A stretch of 64,000 nt of DNA from JAKFEE01 sp036675815 (GCA_036675815.1 JAKFEE010000050.1:1-64000), one strand, 5' to 3'; counted from the stretch's first letter, positions 36,573 to 46,657 are shown. A program made the numbers and translations. The notes: generated by a model not told the origin, from the sequence alone.

Positions 36573-37971
36573 CGCTTCCGCCCGCCTGCTCCTTGGGAAA
36601 CCACAACCGCACCACCAATCCCGGATCATTGCCGGCCAATTCCAGACGCGCCCCGTGCAGCCGCGCCACCGCCTGCACAAGGCTGAGGCCGAGGCCGTTG
36701 CCACTGGTCGAGCGGGTGGCGTCCAGGCGCACGAACGGTTCCAATACCCGCTCGCGCGCCTCGGCCGGGATGCCCGGCCCGGTGTCGGCCACGGCCAGAC
36801 AATGGCCATCGTCGACCGTCACCGTGACCGCACCACCCTCGGGGGTGTATTTCACGGCATTGTCGACCAGGTTGGCCAGGGCCTGCGACAGCAGGTGGCG
36901 ATCCCCCATCACCTTGCCGGCGTGCGAGGCGGGAGCGAGGCGCAGCCGCACCCCCTTCTCCTCGGCCAGCGGCTCGTACAGCTCGACCAGGTCGCGCGCC
37001 AACGGCAACAACTCCAGCGGGGCCAGGCGGTTGGCGCGGTCGCCGGCCTCGGCCTGGGCGATGGTCAGCAGTGCATTGAAGGTGGCGAGCAGGCGATCGG
37101 CATCGGCCATGGTCTCCTCGAGCGCCCGTCGATAGTCGTCGGCATCGGCCTCGCCCAGCAAGGCGACGTCGATGCGGCTGCGTAGGCGCTGCAGCGGGGT
37201 GCGCAGGTCGTGGGCGACGTTGTCGGTGACCGTGCGCATGCTTTCCAGCAGCCGCTCGATCTGATCGAGGGCGGCGTTGATGCCCTGGGCAAGCTGGTCG
37301 AACTCGTCGCCGCTGCCGCGATTGGGCACGCGCCGGCCGATATCGCCGCCCATGATTCCCCGCATGGTGCGGGTGATCGCCTCGACCCGATCCAGCAGCA
37401 TGCGGCTGGTCAGGACGCCGCCGATCAGGCCCAGCAGCACCGTCAGCGCCATGCCAAAGCCGATGGCTTGGCGCAACGCCGATTTCACCTGATCGGCATC
37501 GCGCAGGCTGCGGCCCACCAGCAGATTATAATCCCCCGGCAGGCGAAACACCCGGCCGGTGGCATCGAACAAACCGACGCCGGCCGGCGTCTGCGTCTGC
37601 ACGGTGAAGGACAGCCAGCCCTGGGCATCGGCGGTGGCCTCCGGCCATCCCACCAGATTGCCGGTGATCGGCCGGTACAGGGAATCGGTCAGCAGGTAGA
37701 GACTCTTGCGATCGCGGTCGAGGGCGCTGCGTTCGCTGATCACCTGGAGCAGGCCGCCAACCCCCTGCTGGCGATAGCGATCGGCGAGTCCGGTGATCTC
37801 GGTGTTGATGGTTTCGCGGATCTGCTTGTCGATGAAGGTCGTGCTGGTCCAGTAGACGGCGCCGAGCAGCAGCAGCGCGGTGGCGGAGAAGAAGGCGAGA
37901 TAGGTCACCGCCAGCCGGAAAGCGGTGCTGCGCAGCAGCCTAGCGTGATCCGCCAAGGCGATACCCCGCAC
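36556..37971 (-). CDS. Sensor histidine kinase
   Basis: A 471-residue inner-membrane kinase. Transmembrane helices at about 18-42 and 170-190 enclose a periplasmic sensor domain of about 125 residues; a HAMP domain follows (TMRGIMGGDIGRRVPNRGSG), then the HisKA phosphoacceptor H254 (DNVAHDLRTPLQRLRS) and the ATPase domain with N box ALANLVDNAVKYT, G1 VADTGPGIP and G2 GNGLGLSLVQA. It starts 32 bases inside the response-regulator gene, so the pair is co-translated. Lying just after degP, it probably senses envelope stress or cationic signals (inference). Confidence 0.93.
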   Translation of the reverse strand: MRGIALADHARLLRSTAFRLAVTYLAFFSATALLLLGAVYWTSTTFIDKQIRETINTEITGLADRYRQQGVGGLLQVISERSALDRDRKSLYLLTDSLYRPITGNLVGWPEATADAQGWLSFTVQTQTPAGVGLFDATGRVFRLPGDYNLLVGRSLRDADQVKSALRQAIGFGMALTVLLGLIGGVLTSRMLLDRVEAITRTMRGIMGGDIGRRVPNRGSGDEFDQLAQGINAALDQIERLLESMRTVTDNVAHDLRTPLQRLRSRIDVALLGEADADDYRRALEETMADADRLLATFNALLTIAQAEAGDRANRLAPLELLPLARDLVELYEPLAEEKGVRLRLAPASHAGKVMGDRHLLSQALANLVDNAVKYTPEGGAVTVTVDDGHCLAVADTGPGIPAEARERVLEPFVRLDATRSTSGNGLGLSLVQAVARLHGARLELAGNDPGLVVRLWFPKEQAGGSARSSS

Positions 37972-38623
37972 CGCGCACCGTGTGGATCAAAGGCTCGTCA
38001 TGACCCTTGTCGATCTTCTGGCGCAAGCGGCTGATATGGACGTCGATGAGATTGGTTTGCGGGTCGAAGTGGTAGTCCCACACATTCTCCAGCAGCATCG
38101 TCCGCGTCACCACCTGGCCGGCGTGCCGCATCAGGTATTCCAGCAACGAGAACTCGCGCGGCTGCAGGTCGATGTCGACCTCGGCGCGCCAGACCTTGCG
38201 CGCCAGCAGGTCCATCTCGAGGTCGGCGACCTGCAGGCGCGTTTCGGCCTGGCTGGAGCGGGTGCCGCGGCGCGCCAGGGCGTCGAGGCGTGCCAGCAAC
38301 TCGGCGAAGGCGAACGGCTTGACCAGGTAGTCGTCGCCGCCGGCGCGCAGGCCCTTGACCCGGTCGTCGACCTTGCCGAGGGCGCTCAGCACCAGCACCG
38401 GGGTATGGTTGCCGGCGCCGCGGATGGTCTGGATGATGGTCAGGCCGTCGATGCCGGGCAGCATGCGGTCGATGATCATCGCGTCATAGCTTTCGGCGGC
38501 GGCGAGGAACAGCCCTTCCTTGCCGTTGGCGGAGTGATCGACGACATGGCCGGTCTCGCGCAGGCCCTTGGCGACGTAGGCCGCCGCTTCGGCATCATCT
38601 TCGATCAACAGGATTCGCATCAC
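37940..38623 (-). CDS. OmpR-family response regulator
   Basis: A 227-residue regulator. Receiver domain: acidic pair E8-D9-D10, phosphorylated D52 (MIIDRMLPG), conserved Ser/Thr in LVLSALG and Lys in YLVKPFAF. The C-terminal winged helix reads LQPREFSLLEYLMRHAGQVV with VDVHISRLRQKID and the wing HTVRGAGYRLG. It would be phosphorylated by the overlapping downstream kinase and bind direct repeats at target promoters; the neighbouring degP is a candidate target, a common arrangement in alphaproteobacteria. Confidence 0.94.
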   Translation of the reverse strand: MMRILLIEDDAEAAAYVAKGLRETGHVVDHSANGKEGLFLAAAESYDAMIIDRMLPGIDGLTIIQTIRGAGNHTPVLVLSALGKVDDRVKGLRAGGDDYLVKPFAFAELLARLDALARRGTRSSQAETRLQVADLEMDLLARKVWRAEVDIDLQPREFSLLEYLMRHAGQVVTRTMLLENVWDYHFDPQTNLIDVHISRLRQKIDKGHDEPLIHTVRGAGYRLGGSR

Positions 38624-38723
38624 TCGGCTTCGTGTGCGTCGAATAGGCGAAGGGGCCTACCCGTCTGCGCGCCAGACTAAGGCAGGCCCTGGCCAAAGAA
38701 AAGGCCTTCCCCCTCTCCCGCCG

Positions 38724-40226
38724 TCACGCCGGCAGTTCGAGGGCGACGAACCGCTGGCTGCCGTCACGATTGACGAGGACGACCACCGATTTCCTGTTGT
38801 CTTTCTTGGCCTGCTCCAACGCACTGGTGACCTCGGCCGGTCCGGCGACCGCCTTCTGATTGATCGAGAGGATCACATCGCCGCTGCGGATGCCCTTGCG
38901 CGCCGCCTCGCTCCCTGGCTCCACCTCATGAACGACGACACCGTCGACACCTTCGGCCACCTTCAATTGGCCGCGCAGGTCGGGGGTCAGCCGGCTCAGC
39001 ACCATACCGAGTTCGCCCTTTTTCTCGGCCGGCGGTTCGGCCGCGGCGACCTGCGGTTCATCCGGCATCTTGCCGATGGTGACCTCCAGCGTCTGGCGAT
39101 TGCCCTGGCGCAGCACGGTGACCGGCACGCTCTTGCCCGCCGGCAGCGCCGCCACCACGCGCGGCAGCGTATGCGCCTCCTCGATCGGCTGCTCGGCGAA
39201 GGACACGATGATGTCGCCTTGTTGGAAGCCGGCCGCCTTGGCCGGGCCGTCGGGAAGGACGTCGGCGATCAAAGCCCCTTTTTCCGTGGGCAGATCCAAG
39301 GCCGACGCGATCTCCGGCGTCACGTCCTGGATCTGGACGCCCAGCCAGCCGCGGTCGACACGGCCCTTCTCGCGCAACTCGGAAACCACCATCTTGACCA
39401 TGTTCGAGGGGATGGCGAAGCCGATGCCGATCGAACCGCCCGATGGCGAGTAGATGGCGGTGTTCACCCCCACCACCTCGCCGGCGAGATTGAACGTCGG
39501 GCCACCCGAGTTGCCGCGGTTGATGGCGGCGTCGATCTGCATGAAGTCGTCATAGGGGCCGGCATTGATGTTGCGGCCGTGCGCCGAGACGATGCCGGCG
39601 GTGACGGTGCCGCCCAAGCCGAACGGGTTGCCGACCGCGACCACCCAGTCGCCGACCCGGGTCTTTTCCGAATCTCCGAAGCTGACGAAGGGCAACGGCT
39701 TTTTCGGTTCGACCTTGAGCAGGGCGATGTCGGTCTTGTCGTCACGGCCCTTGATCGTGGCCTCCAGTTGCGAGCCGTCCTGGAGCGTCACCGAAATCTC
39801 TTCGGCCTCGCCGATGACGTGGTTGTTGGTCACCACCCAGCCGGACGGATCAATGACGAAGCCCGAGCCGAGCGCATGGGCCTCGCCCGGCGGCGGCGTC
39901 TGCTCCTCGGGCTCGGCGCCCGGCGGCTGCTCACCAAAAAAACGTTTGAAGAACTCTTCGGGAAAGCCCGGCGGCAAGCCGGGAATGCTGGGTCCCTCGC
40001 GCCGCTCGACCTTCTGGGTCGTCGAAACGTTGACCACCGCCGGCTTCACCCGCTCGACGAGATCGGCGAAGCTGAACGGTGCCTGCTGGGACGGCGCGGC
40101 CTGCGGCGGCTGCACCGGCGGTGCGGTCTCGGCCACCGCCTCGGCCCCGAGCAGGGCGCCCCCCAGGAACACCGACGTGACCGCGCCGATGATGCGGCGG
40201 CGGGTTGAAAAGCTGTCGTGCAACAT
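38724..40226 (-). CDS. degP: DegP/HtrA-type periplasmic serine protease (second paralogue)
   Basis: A 500-residue Do-family protease with a signal peptide (RRRIIGAVTSVFLGGALLGA, cleaved near AVAET). Catalytic triad: H136 (VTNNHVIGEAE), D166 (KTDIALLKV), S240 (NRGNSGGP). Two PDZ domains follow, the first with VDRGWLGVQIQDVTPEIA and the second near VDGVVVHEVEPGSEAARKGI. The proline/glutamate-rich LA loop (EQPPGAEPEEQTPPPGEA) is long. It lies upstream of the response regulator and kinase on the same strand with a 100-base gap. This is the more canonical DegP of the two. Confidence 0.94.
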   Translation of the reverse strand: MLHDSFSTRRRIIGAVTSVFLGGALLGAEAVAETAPPVQPPQAAPSQQAPFSFADLVERVKPAVVNVSTTQKVERREGPSIPGLPPGFPEEFFKRFFGEQPPGAEPEEQTPPPGEAHALGSGFVIDPSGWVVTNNHVIGEAEEISVTLQDGSQLEATIKGRDDKTDIALLKVEPKKPLPFVSFGDSEKTRVGDWVVAVGNPFGLGGTVTAGIVSAHGRNINAGPYDDFMQIDAAINRGNSGGPTFNLAGEVVGVNTAIYSPSGGSIGIGFAIPSNMVKMVVSELREKGRVDRGWLGVQIQDVTPEIASALDLPTEKGALIADVLPDGPAKAAGFQQGDIIVSFAEQPIEEAHTLPRVVAALPAGKSVPVTVLRQGNRQTLEVTIGKMPDEPQVAAAEPPAEKKGELGMVLSRLTPDLRGQLKVAEGVDGVVVHEVEPGSEAARKGIRSGDVILSINQKAVAGPAEVTSALEQAKKDNRKSVVVLVNRDGSQRFVALELPA

Positions 40227-40457
40227 CGTTCGTATTTCCTTTGGTCCAGGCACCGACGCGGCATGGCGATGCGTTGCTAAAGGAATGGGCATGCTGAATG
40301 AATGTTGCATGGAGGACACGTGAAAATTCCGTAAGCCGGCCAACCCTATACCTTCGTCAAGAACCATCGCGGCGAATTGCGGCAGGCCGTGCAGAACCCT
40401 AGCCTAGCCAGCAACGAGTCCTGGCGGGTCCAGGCACATGCGATGGGAGACCTCCAC

Positions 40458-41471
40458 ATGAAGCTCCTGATGATTGGCGCGGCGGCACTCACCTTGATCT
40501 CCGGCACCGTCAAGGCTGGCCCCACCTTGGACGCCGTCAAGCAGCGTGGCCAGTTGATCTGTGGCGTGCACACCGGCCTCGCCGGCTTCGGCGCCCCCGA
40601 CGCGAGGGGCAACTGGACCGGGCTCGACGTCGACATGTGCCGCGCCGTCGCCGCGGCGGTGCTCGGCGACGCCACCAAGGTCAAGTTCGTGCCGCTGTCG
40701 ACGCAGCAGCGCTTGGCCGCCTTGCAGGCCGGCGAGATCGACATGCTGGCGCGCAACACCACCCGCACGCTGCAGCGCGAGACGGCCAGTGGCCTCGATT
40801 TTCCCGCCGTCAATTACTACGACGGCCAGGGCTTCATGGTGCCGGCCAATCTCGGCGTGACCCACGCGAAGGACCTGAACGGCGCCACCGTCTGCGTGCT
40901 GCCCGGCACCACCACCGAGCAGAACGTCTCGGACTATTTTCGCGCCAACGACATCGAATATCGACCGGTGGTGATCGAGAAGAACGAAGAATTGGTATCG
41001 GCCTATCTGTCGGGCCGCTGCGACGCCATCACCTCGGATGCATCGCAGCTTGCGGCCATTCGCGCCAACCAAACGCCAAACCCGGCCGAACACACGATCC
41101 TGCCTGAGCTGATCTCGAAGGAACCGCTGGCCGTGGGCGTGCGCCACGGCGACGACCAATGGGCCGACATCGTCGGCTGGACCGTCTTCGCCCTGATCGA
41201 GGCCGAGGAGCGTGGCATCGGTGCCCAGAACGTCGATCAGCACCTGAGCAGCCCCGATCCCACCGTGCAACGCCTGCTGGGCGTGTCCGGCGACATGGGC
41301 CAGGCGCTGGGCCTCGACAACAAATGGGCCTACAATGCCATCAAGGCGGTCGGCAACTACGGCGAATCCTTCGAGCGCAACGTCGGCAAAGGCTCGAAGC
41401 TCAAGCTCGAGCGCGGGCTGAACGCGCTGTGGAGCAAGGGCGGCCTGATGTACGCCCCGCCGATCCGCTGA
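40458..41471 (+). CDS. aapJ: General L-amino-acid ABC transporter, substrate-binding protein
   Basis: A 337-residue periplasmic binding protein. The signal peptide is MKLLMIGAAALTLISGTVKA. The mature protein shows the family-3 solute-binding signature: LICGVHTGLAGFGAPDARGN then TGLDVDMCRAVAAAVLGDA, followed by RNTTRTLQRET and the C-terminal GLMYAPPIR, as in Rhizobium AapJ. It captures a broad range of L-amino acids for the AapQMP permease encoded downstream. GGGAGACC precedes the ATG at 40458. A family C hairpin pair separates it from aapQ, which commonly lets the binding protein be made in excess. Confidence 0.94.
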   Translation: MKLLMIGAAALTLISGTVKAGPTLDAVKQRGQLICGVHTGLAGFGAPDARGNWTGLDVDMCRAVAAAVLGDATKVKFVPLSTQQRLAALQAGEIDMLARNTTRTLQRETASGLDFPAVNYYDGQGFMVPANLGVTHAKDLNGATVCVLPGTTTEQNVSDYFRANDIEYRPVVIEKNEELVSAYLSGRCDAITSDASQLAAIRANQTPNPAEHTILPELISKEPLAVGVRHGDDQWADIVGWTVFALIEAEERGIGAQNVDQHLSSPDPTVQRLLGVSGDMGQALGLDNKWAYNAIKAVGNYGESFERNVGKGSKLKLERGLNALWSKGGLMYAPPIR

Positions 41472-41472
41472 G

Positions 41473-41536
41473 GAATGCGGACGTGAACGTCCGCGCTCCA
41501 TTCCTTCGCCCGGAGCGCGGACCTCCAGGTCCGCCC
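41473..41536. repeat. Paired extragenic hairpins, family C
   Basis: GCGGACGTGAACGTCCGC and GCGGACCTCCAGGTCCGC, inverted to each other, between aapJ and aapQ. As transcribed RNA they could protect the aapJ messenger end or partly terminate transcription. Confidence 0.8.
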
Positions 41537-41550
41537 CTGGGTGACGTGCC

Positions 41551-42699
41551 ATGCTGAACGACCTGCGCGTCCGGGCGGTGCTGTGGCAGATCCTGGTGAT
41601 CGGCGCCGTGCTGCTGGCGGCGTGGTATCTGGTCGACAACACGCTGGCCAACCTGCGCGCCCGCAACATCGCCACCGGCGCCGCCTTCCTCGGCCGCGAG
41701 GCCGGTTTCGACATCAGCGAACACCTGCCGGCCTACAGCCCCACCGATACCTACGCCCGGGCGCTGATGGTCGGCTTGGTCAACACCTTGCAGGTCTCGG
41801 TCATCGCCATCGTGCTCGCCACCATCCTCGGCACGGTGGTGGGCATCGCCCGGCTGTCGGGCAATTGGCTGGTGGCGCGCCTTGCCACCGTCTACGTCGA
41901 AGGCGTGCGCAACGTGCCGTTGCTGCTGCAGTTGTTCGTCTGGTACGCCGTCATCACCCAGACCCTGCCGCGGCCGCCTGAGGCGCTCAATCCCCTGCCC
42001 GGCGTCTTTCTCAGCAATCGCGGGCTGCGCCTGCCCACGCCCGTGTGGGAGACGGGGCACAGCCTGGCCCTGCTCGGCCTGGCGGCGGCGGTGGTGACGG
42101 CGTGGTTGTGGGCGCGCCACGCCAGACGGCGGCATGAGGCGACGGGGTCGCGGCCGCCGGTGCTGTGGCCGAGCGTGCTGCTGATCGCCGGGCTGCCGGT
42201 GGTGGGATGGCTGCTCGGCGGGGCGCCGACCGCCATGGACGTGCCCAGCCTGCGCGGCTTCAATTTCGTCGGCGGCACCAGCATCAGCCCGGAATTCGCC
42301 GCCCTGCTCGCCGGCCTCACCGTCTACACCGCCTCGTTCATCGCCGAGATCGTGCGCGGCGGCATCCTCGCCGTGCCCCACGGCCAGACCGAGGCGGCGC
42401 AGGCCCTCGGCTTGTCGCGCGGCCAAATCCTGCGGCTGATCGTGCTGCCGCAGGCACTGCGCGTCATCGTGCCGCCCTTGACCAGCCAATATCTCAATCT
42501 GACCAAGAACTCGTCGCTGGCCATCGCCATCGGCTATCCCGACCTGGTCAGCGTCGCCAACACCACCATCAACCAGACCGGCCAGGCGGTCGAGGGCGTG
42601 GCCATCATCATGGCCGCCTATCTGGCGGTCAGCCTGGGCATCTCGCTGTTCATGAACTGGTACAACGAGCGCATCGCGCTCAAGGGCGGAGGGCGCTGA
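41551..42699 (+). CDS. aapQ: General L-amino-acid ABC transporter permease
   Basis: A 382-residue inner-membrane permease with about eight helices. The N-terminal half is an extended region typical of AapQ (SEHLPAYSPTDTYARALMVG, NTLQVSVIAIVLATILGTVV). The cytoplasmic EAA loop that docks the ATPase reads GQTEAAQALGLSRGQILRLI with VLPQALRVIVPPL. It forms the channel heterodimer with AapM. It follows the repeat pair after aapJ and ends one base before the aapM start. Confidence 0.94.
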   Translation: MLNDLRVRAVLWQILVIGAVLLAAWYLVDNTLANLRARNIATGAAFLGREAGFDISEHLPAYSPTDTYARALMVGLVNTLQVSVIAIVLATILGTVVGIARLSGNWLVARLATVYVEGVRNVPLLLQLFVWYAVITQTLPRPPEALNPLPGVFLSNRGLRLPTPVWETGHSLALLGLAAAVVTAWLWARHARRRHEATGSRPPVLWPSVLLIAGLPVVGWLLGGAPTAMDVPSLRGFNFVGGTSISPEFAALLAGLTVYTASFIAEIVRGGILAVPHGQTEAAQALGLSRGQILRLIVLPQALRVIVPPLTSQYLNLTKNSSLAIAIGYPDLVSVANTTINQTGQAVEGVAIIMAAYLAVSLGISLFMNWYNERIALKGGGR

Positions 42700-42700
42700 C

Positions 42701-43807
42701 ATGGCAGCGCACGAGACAGCCGCCCATGTCGAGGAGCCCGGCCAGGTGGGGCTGCCGCCGCCGACAATGGCCGCGCTGTTCACCACGGCGCGCCGGGCGC
42801 TGTTCGGTTCGGTGCCGCATACGATCCTGACCCTGCTGTGCCTGGCCCTGCTGTGGCAGGTCGTGCCGCCGCTGCTGTCCTGGGCGCTGTTCGACGCCGT
42901 ATGGACCGGCAACGATCCCGCCCTGTGTCGCGATGCCGGGGGCGCCTGTTGGGCGCTGATCGACGCCAAGCACCGCTTCATCCTGTTCGGTCTCTATCCC
43001 TATGGCGAGCAATGGCGGCCGCTGACGGCGACGGTCCTGTTCGTCGCCATGATCGGCTTCTCCAGCCGCCCGGCCCTGTGGGGCCGTCCCTTGCTGGTCG
43101 CCTGGGCGGCGGTGCTGGCGGCCTGCGCCATCCTGATGTGGGGTGGGGTGTTCGGCCTGACCTATGTCCCCAACGAACGCTGGGGCGGGCTGCCGCTGAC
43201 CCTGATCCTGGCGGTGGTCGGCATCGCCGCCTCGCTGCCGCTGGGCGTGGTGCTGGCGTTGGGACGGGCCTCGGAACTGCCGGCCATCCGCGCCGTGTGC
43301 GTCGGCTATATCGAGATCGTGCGCGGCGTGCCGCTGGTCAGCGTGCTGTTCATGGCCTCGATCATGTTCCCGCTGTTCCTGCCCGAGGGCGTGACCATCG
43401 ACAAGCTGCTGCGCGCCCAACTCGGCATCATCCTGTTCACCGCCGCCTATGTCGCCGAGGCGGTGCGCGCCGGGCTGCAGGCCATCCCGCGCGGGCAGTA
43501 CGAGGCGGCCGACGCGCTCGGCCTCGGCTACTGGCGGAAGACGCGCCTGATCATCCTGCCGCAGGCGCTGCGCCTGGTAATCCCGCCCCTGGTCAACCAG
43601 TTCATCAGCTGCTTCAAGGACACCTCGCTGGTGGTCATCGTCGGCCTCTACGACCTGCTGCAGACGGCCAAGGTGTCGCTGACGGACCCGCCGTGGCGCC
43701 CCTACTACGTCGAGGCCTATGCCTTCGCCGCGCTGATCTATTTCGCCTTCTGCTTCTTCATGTCGCGCTACAGCCAGTATCTCGAACGCCGGCTCGCGCG
43801 CCGCTAG
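42701..43807 (+). CDS. aapM: General L-amino-acid ABC transporter permease
   Basis: A 368-residue inner-membrane permease, partner of AapQ. The N-terminal cytoplasmic part is short and polar; helices begin near residue 40. A long periplasmic segment (CRDAGGACWALIDAKHRFIL) precedes the core. The EAA loop is GQYEAADALGLGYWRKTRLI with ILPQALRLVIPPLVNQFIS. The start follows the aapQ stop by one base, so the two are translationally coupled. Confidence 0.94.
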   Translation: MAAHETAAHVEEPGQVGLPPPTMAALFTTARRALFGSVPHTILTLLCLALLWQVVPPLLSWALFDAVWTGNDPALCRDAGGACWALIDAKHRFILFGLYPYGEQWRPLTATVLFVAMIGFSSRPALWGRPLLVAWAAVLAACAILMWGGVFGLTYVPNERWGGLPLTLILAVVGIAASLPLGVVLALGRASELPAIRAVCVGYIEIVRGVPLVSVLFMASIMFPLFLPEGVTIDKLLRAQLGIILFTAAYVAEAVRAGLQAIPRGQYEAADALGLGYWRKTRLIILPQALRLVIPPLVNQFISCFKDTSLVVIVGLYDLLQTAKVSLTDPPWRPYYVEAYAFAALIYFAFCFFMSRYSQYLERRLARR

Positions 43808-43815
43808 GAGACGTC

Positions 43816-44568
<753 letters not shown>

Positions 44569-44613
44569 GATGTGATAGCGCGTTACACCCGTGAACAAGT
44601 CCAAGGTGCAGCC

Positions 44614-44936
44614 ATGATGGAGTACAAGGGCTACCTCGCCGGCCCCATCGACTTCGATGCCGAAGACGGCGTCTTGCGGGTACGGTGAGCGGACTCAGGG
44701 ACGTCATCCATTTCGAGGGCCGCACCGCGGACGAACTGGTGAAGTCCTTCCGCGACGGCATCGACGACTATTTGCGGCTCTGCGCCGAACGCGGCAAGGA
44801 ACCGGACCGGCCGTTCAGCGGCACGATTCTCGTGCGCACCGCCCCGGAGCTGCACCGCAAGGCGGCATTGCGCGCCGTTGCCGAGGGCTTGAGCATCAGC
44901 CAGTGGATTTCCCGGCAGATCGGACGGGCGGGCTGA
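44614..44936 (+). pseudogene. HicB-type antitoxin gene split by a single-base deletion
   Basis: Reading from ATG 44614 gives MMEYKGYLAGPIDFDAEDGV, a normal HicB start, but the frame stops at 44688. The rest of HicB continues in the next frame from 44685: SGLRDVIHFEGRTADELVKS, FRDGIDDYLRLCAERGKEPDRPFSG and the C-terminal ribbon-helix-helix (LRAVAEGLSISQWISRQIG). Adding one G in the CGGG at about 44674-44679 would restore LRGTVSGLRDV as in intact relatives. Re-initiation at GTG 44685 (overlapping TGA) could still yield the C-terminal part. No hicA toxin is adjacent. Confidence 0.75.
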
Positions 44937-44966
44937 GGCGACGGCTGGGTGGCCTTGAGCCTTTCT

Positions 44967-45040
44967 CGTCACTCCCGCGAAGGCGGGAGTCCATTTTCCA
45001 GAGGCCTGAGTCAATGGGTTCCCGCTTTCGCGGGAACGAC
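44967..45040. repeat. Composite hairpin repeat, family A
   Basis: ACTCCCGCGAAGGCGGGAGT and GTTCCCGCTTTCGCGGGAAC, inverted, with inner spacer TTTTCCAGAGGCCTGAGT that matches the copy at 9381-9454 over 15 bases. Confidence 0.85.
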
Positions 45041-45073
45041 GGCATAGACGCGGTTGGCATTTGGGGCGGGCGC

Positions 45074-46360
45074 TCACCGCCGCGCCGTAGCCCCGGCCGG
45101 CTCGCGCACCAGCAGCATGAGGGCGAAGCCGGCGGTGAAGAACAGCATCACCGTCGCCAGGCCGAGGCGCTGGCTGGCGAAGGTGGCCGTGACCCAGCCG
45201 ACCAGGAGCGGCCCGAGGAAGGCGGTGGCCTTGCCCGACAGCGCCATCAGGCCGAAATACTCGGCCTCGCGCCCGTCGGGGGCGAGGCGGGCCATCAGCG
45301 CGCGCCCGGCCGCCTGCGCCGGGCCGACGAAAATGCCGAGCGCGCTGCCCCAGGCCCAGAACGCCGCCTTGTCCTCGGCCAGCAGCACGCCGGCGCCGGT
45401 GGCGATCAGCCCGGCCAGGGCGATGAGCACGGTGCGGCGCGAGCCGAGCCAGTCGTCGATCCAGCCGAAGGCGAAGGCGCCGGTCCCGGCGGTGACGTTG
45501 AGGGCGATGCCGAACAGGATCACCTCGTCGAGCGTCATGGCGAACACGCCGGCGGCGTAGATGCCGCCGAAGGCGAAGACGGTGGCGAGGCCGTCGGCAT
45601 AGAGCATGTGGGCGAGCAGGAAGCGCGCCGCGTCGTCGAAGCGGGCCAAGTCGCGCAGGCTGGCGCGCAGCTTGCGCAAGCCCGCCGCCAAGCCGGGGCG
45701 GGCCGCGGCCGGGGCGTCGCGGGTGAAGGCGAACAGCGGCCAGGCGAAGGCGGCGAACCACAGGGCGACCATCGGTCCGACGACGCGCACATGCTCGGCC
45801 TCGTCCTTGTCCAGCCCCAGCCACGGCGTCTCGGCCTGGATGAACAGCAGCAGCGCCAGGGCCAGCGCCGACAGCCCGCCGAAATACCCCAGCGCCCACC
45901 CCCAGCCCGACAGCCGCCCCAGGCGCCGCTGCGGGGCGATGTCGGGCAGCATGGCGTTGTAGAAGATGCCCGAAAACTCGAAGCCGAGATTGGCCAGCAC
46001 CACCCACGACAGCGCCCACAGCATGGCCTCGGGCCGCGGCGGCACCCACCACAACTGCACCGAGGCGGCGATGCACAGCAGGGTGAAGCCGAGAATCCAC
46101 GGCTTGCGCCGGCCGGTGGTGTCGGCGACGGCGCCGAGCAGCGGCCCGCCCACGGCGATGATGGCGCCGCTGGTCCCCATCGCCAGCCCCCACAGCGCCT
46201 GGCCGCGGGTCTCGTCGCCGATCACCGCGGTGGCGAAATAGGCGGGGAACACGAAGGTGATGATGAGGGTGGTGAACGGCGAATTGGCCCAGTCGAACAG
46301 CGCCCACGACCACTGGCCGAGGCGGCTGCTTTGGGCCGGAGCGGCGGCGAAGTCAGTCAT
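45074..46360 (-). CDS. MFS transporter, UMF1 family
   Basis: A 428-residue major-facilitator protein with 12 predicted helices. The N-terminal WSWALFDWANSPFTTLIITFVFPAYF and GFEFSGIFYNAMLPDIAP are typical of the UMF1 (Atg22-like) branch, as are GWGWALGYFGG and the DGLATVFAFGGIYAAG loop. Substrates of bacterial members are not known; the yeast relative exports amino acids from the vacuole. The ATG at 46360 directly precedes the hydrophilic N-terminus; it is monocistronic. Confidence 0.88.
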   Translation of the reverse strand: MTDFAAAPAQSSRLGQWSWALFDWANSPFTTLIITFVFPAYFATAVIGDETRGQALWGLAMGTSGAIIAVGGPLLGAVADTTGRRKPWILGFTLLCIAASVQLWWVPPRPEAMLWALSWVVLANLGFEFSGIFYNAMLPDIAPQRRLGRLSGWGWALGYFGGLSALALALLLFIQAETPWLGLDKDEAEHVRVVGPMVALWFAAFAWPLFAFTRDAPAAARPGLAAGLRKLRASLRDLARFDDAARFLLAHMLYADGLATVFAFGGIYAAGVFAMTLDEVILFGIALNVTAGTGAFAFGWIDDWLGSRRTVLIALAGLIATGAGVLLAEDKAAFWAWGSALGIFVGPAQAAGRALMARLAPDGREAEYFGLMALSGKATAFLGPLLVGWVTATFASQRLGLATVMLFFTAGFALMLLVREPAGATARR

Positions 46361-46456
46361 CCCCGGGAGAATGCCCCGCCGCCGAGGGGCGGTCGATAGC
46401 CTTTTCGCCAGGAGCGCAAGCGATGGCCTCGCTCTCCACGGAGACATTTATCAGGG

Positions 46457-46479
46457 GACACGGATGAACACAGATAAAA
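46457..46479. repeat. Lone ACACGGATGAACACAGAT repeat
   Basis: GACACGGATGAACACAGATA matches one arm of the element at 11167-11279. No second arm is nearby. It sits at the left boundary of the island that starts with the recombinase remnant. Confidence 0.6.
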
Positions 46480-46507
46480 GGTGCAGAGCATAGCGCACCA
46501 CGGGCCG

Positions 46508-46657
46508 CGTGTCAGGTGGTGCGGCACCTCGATGGAGATGATTGACCATCACTACAGCCACGTGCTGAGCGAGATGGAACATCAGGCCCGGCGGCCGCTG
46601 AACACCGTGATCGTCCCTACCGCACTCGCTGGACTACCTGGTTGGCAATGTCGATGA
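46508..46657 (+). pseudogene. Tyrosine recombinase (integrase) C-terminal remnant
   Basis: A short frame with no start reads VRWCGTSMEMIDHHYSHVLS and then SEMEHQARRPLNTVI before a stop at 46655. GTSxxMIxxHYSHxL is the end of the catalytic domain of phage-type integrases, with the nucleophilic Tyr in HHYSH. The preceding arginine and histidine boxes are absent, so only about the last 50 residues survive. It marks a former integration event at the edge of the AT-richer island. Confidence 0.7.

Noticed and set aside
44685..44936. The GTG frame at 44685 as an independent gene
   Set aside because: Its N-terminus begins in the middle of a HicB fold that is continuous with the preceding frame, so a frameshifted single gene explains it better.
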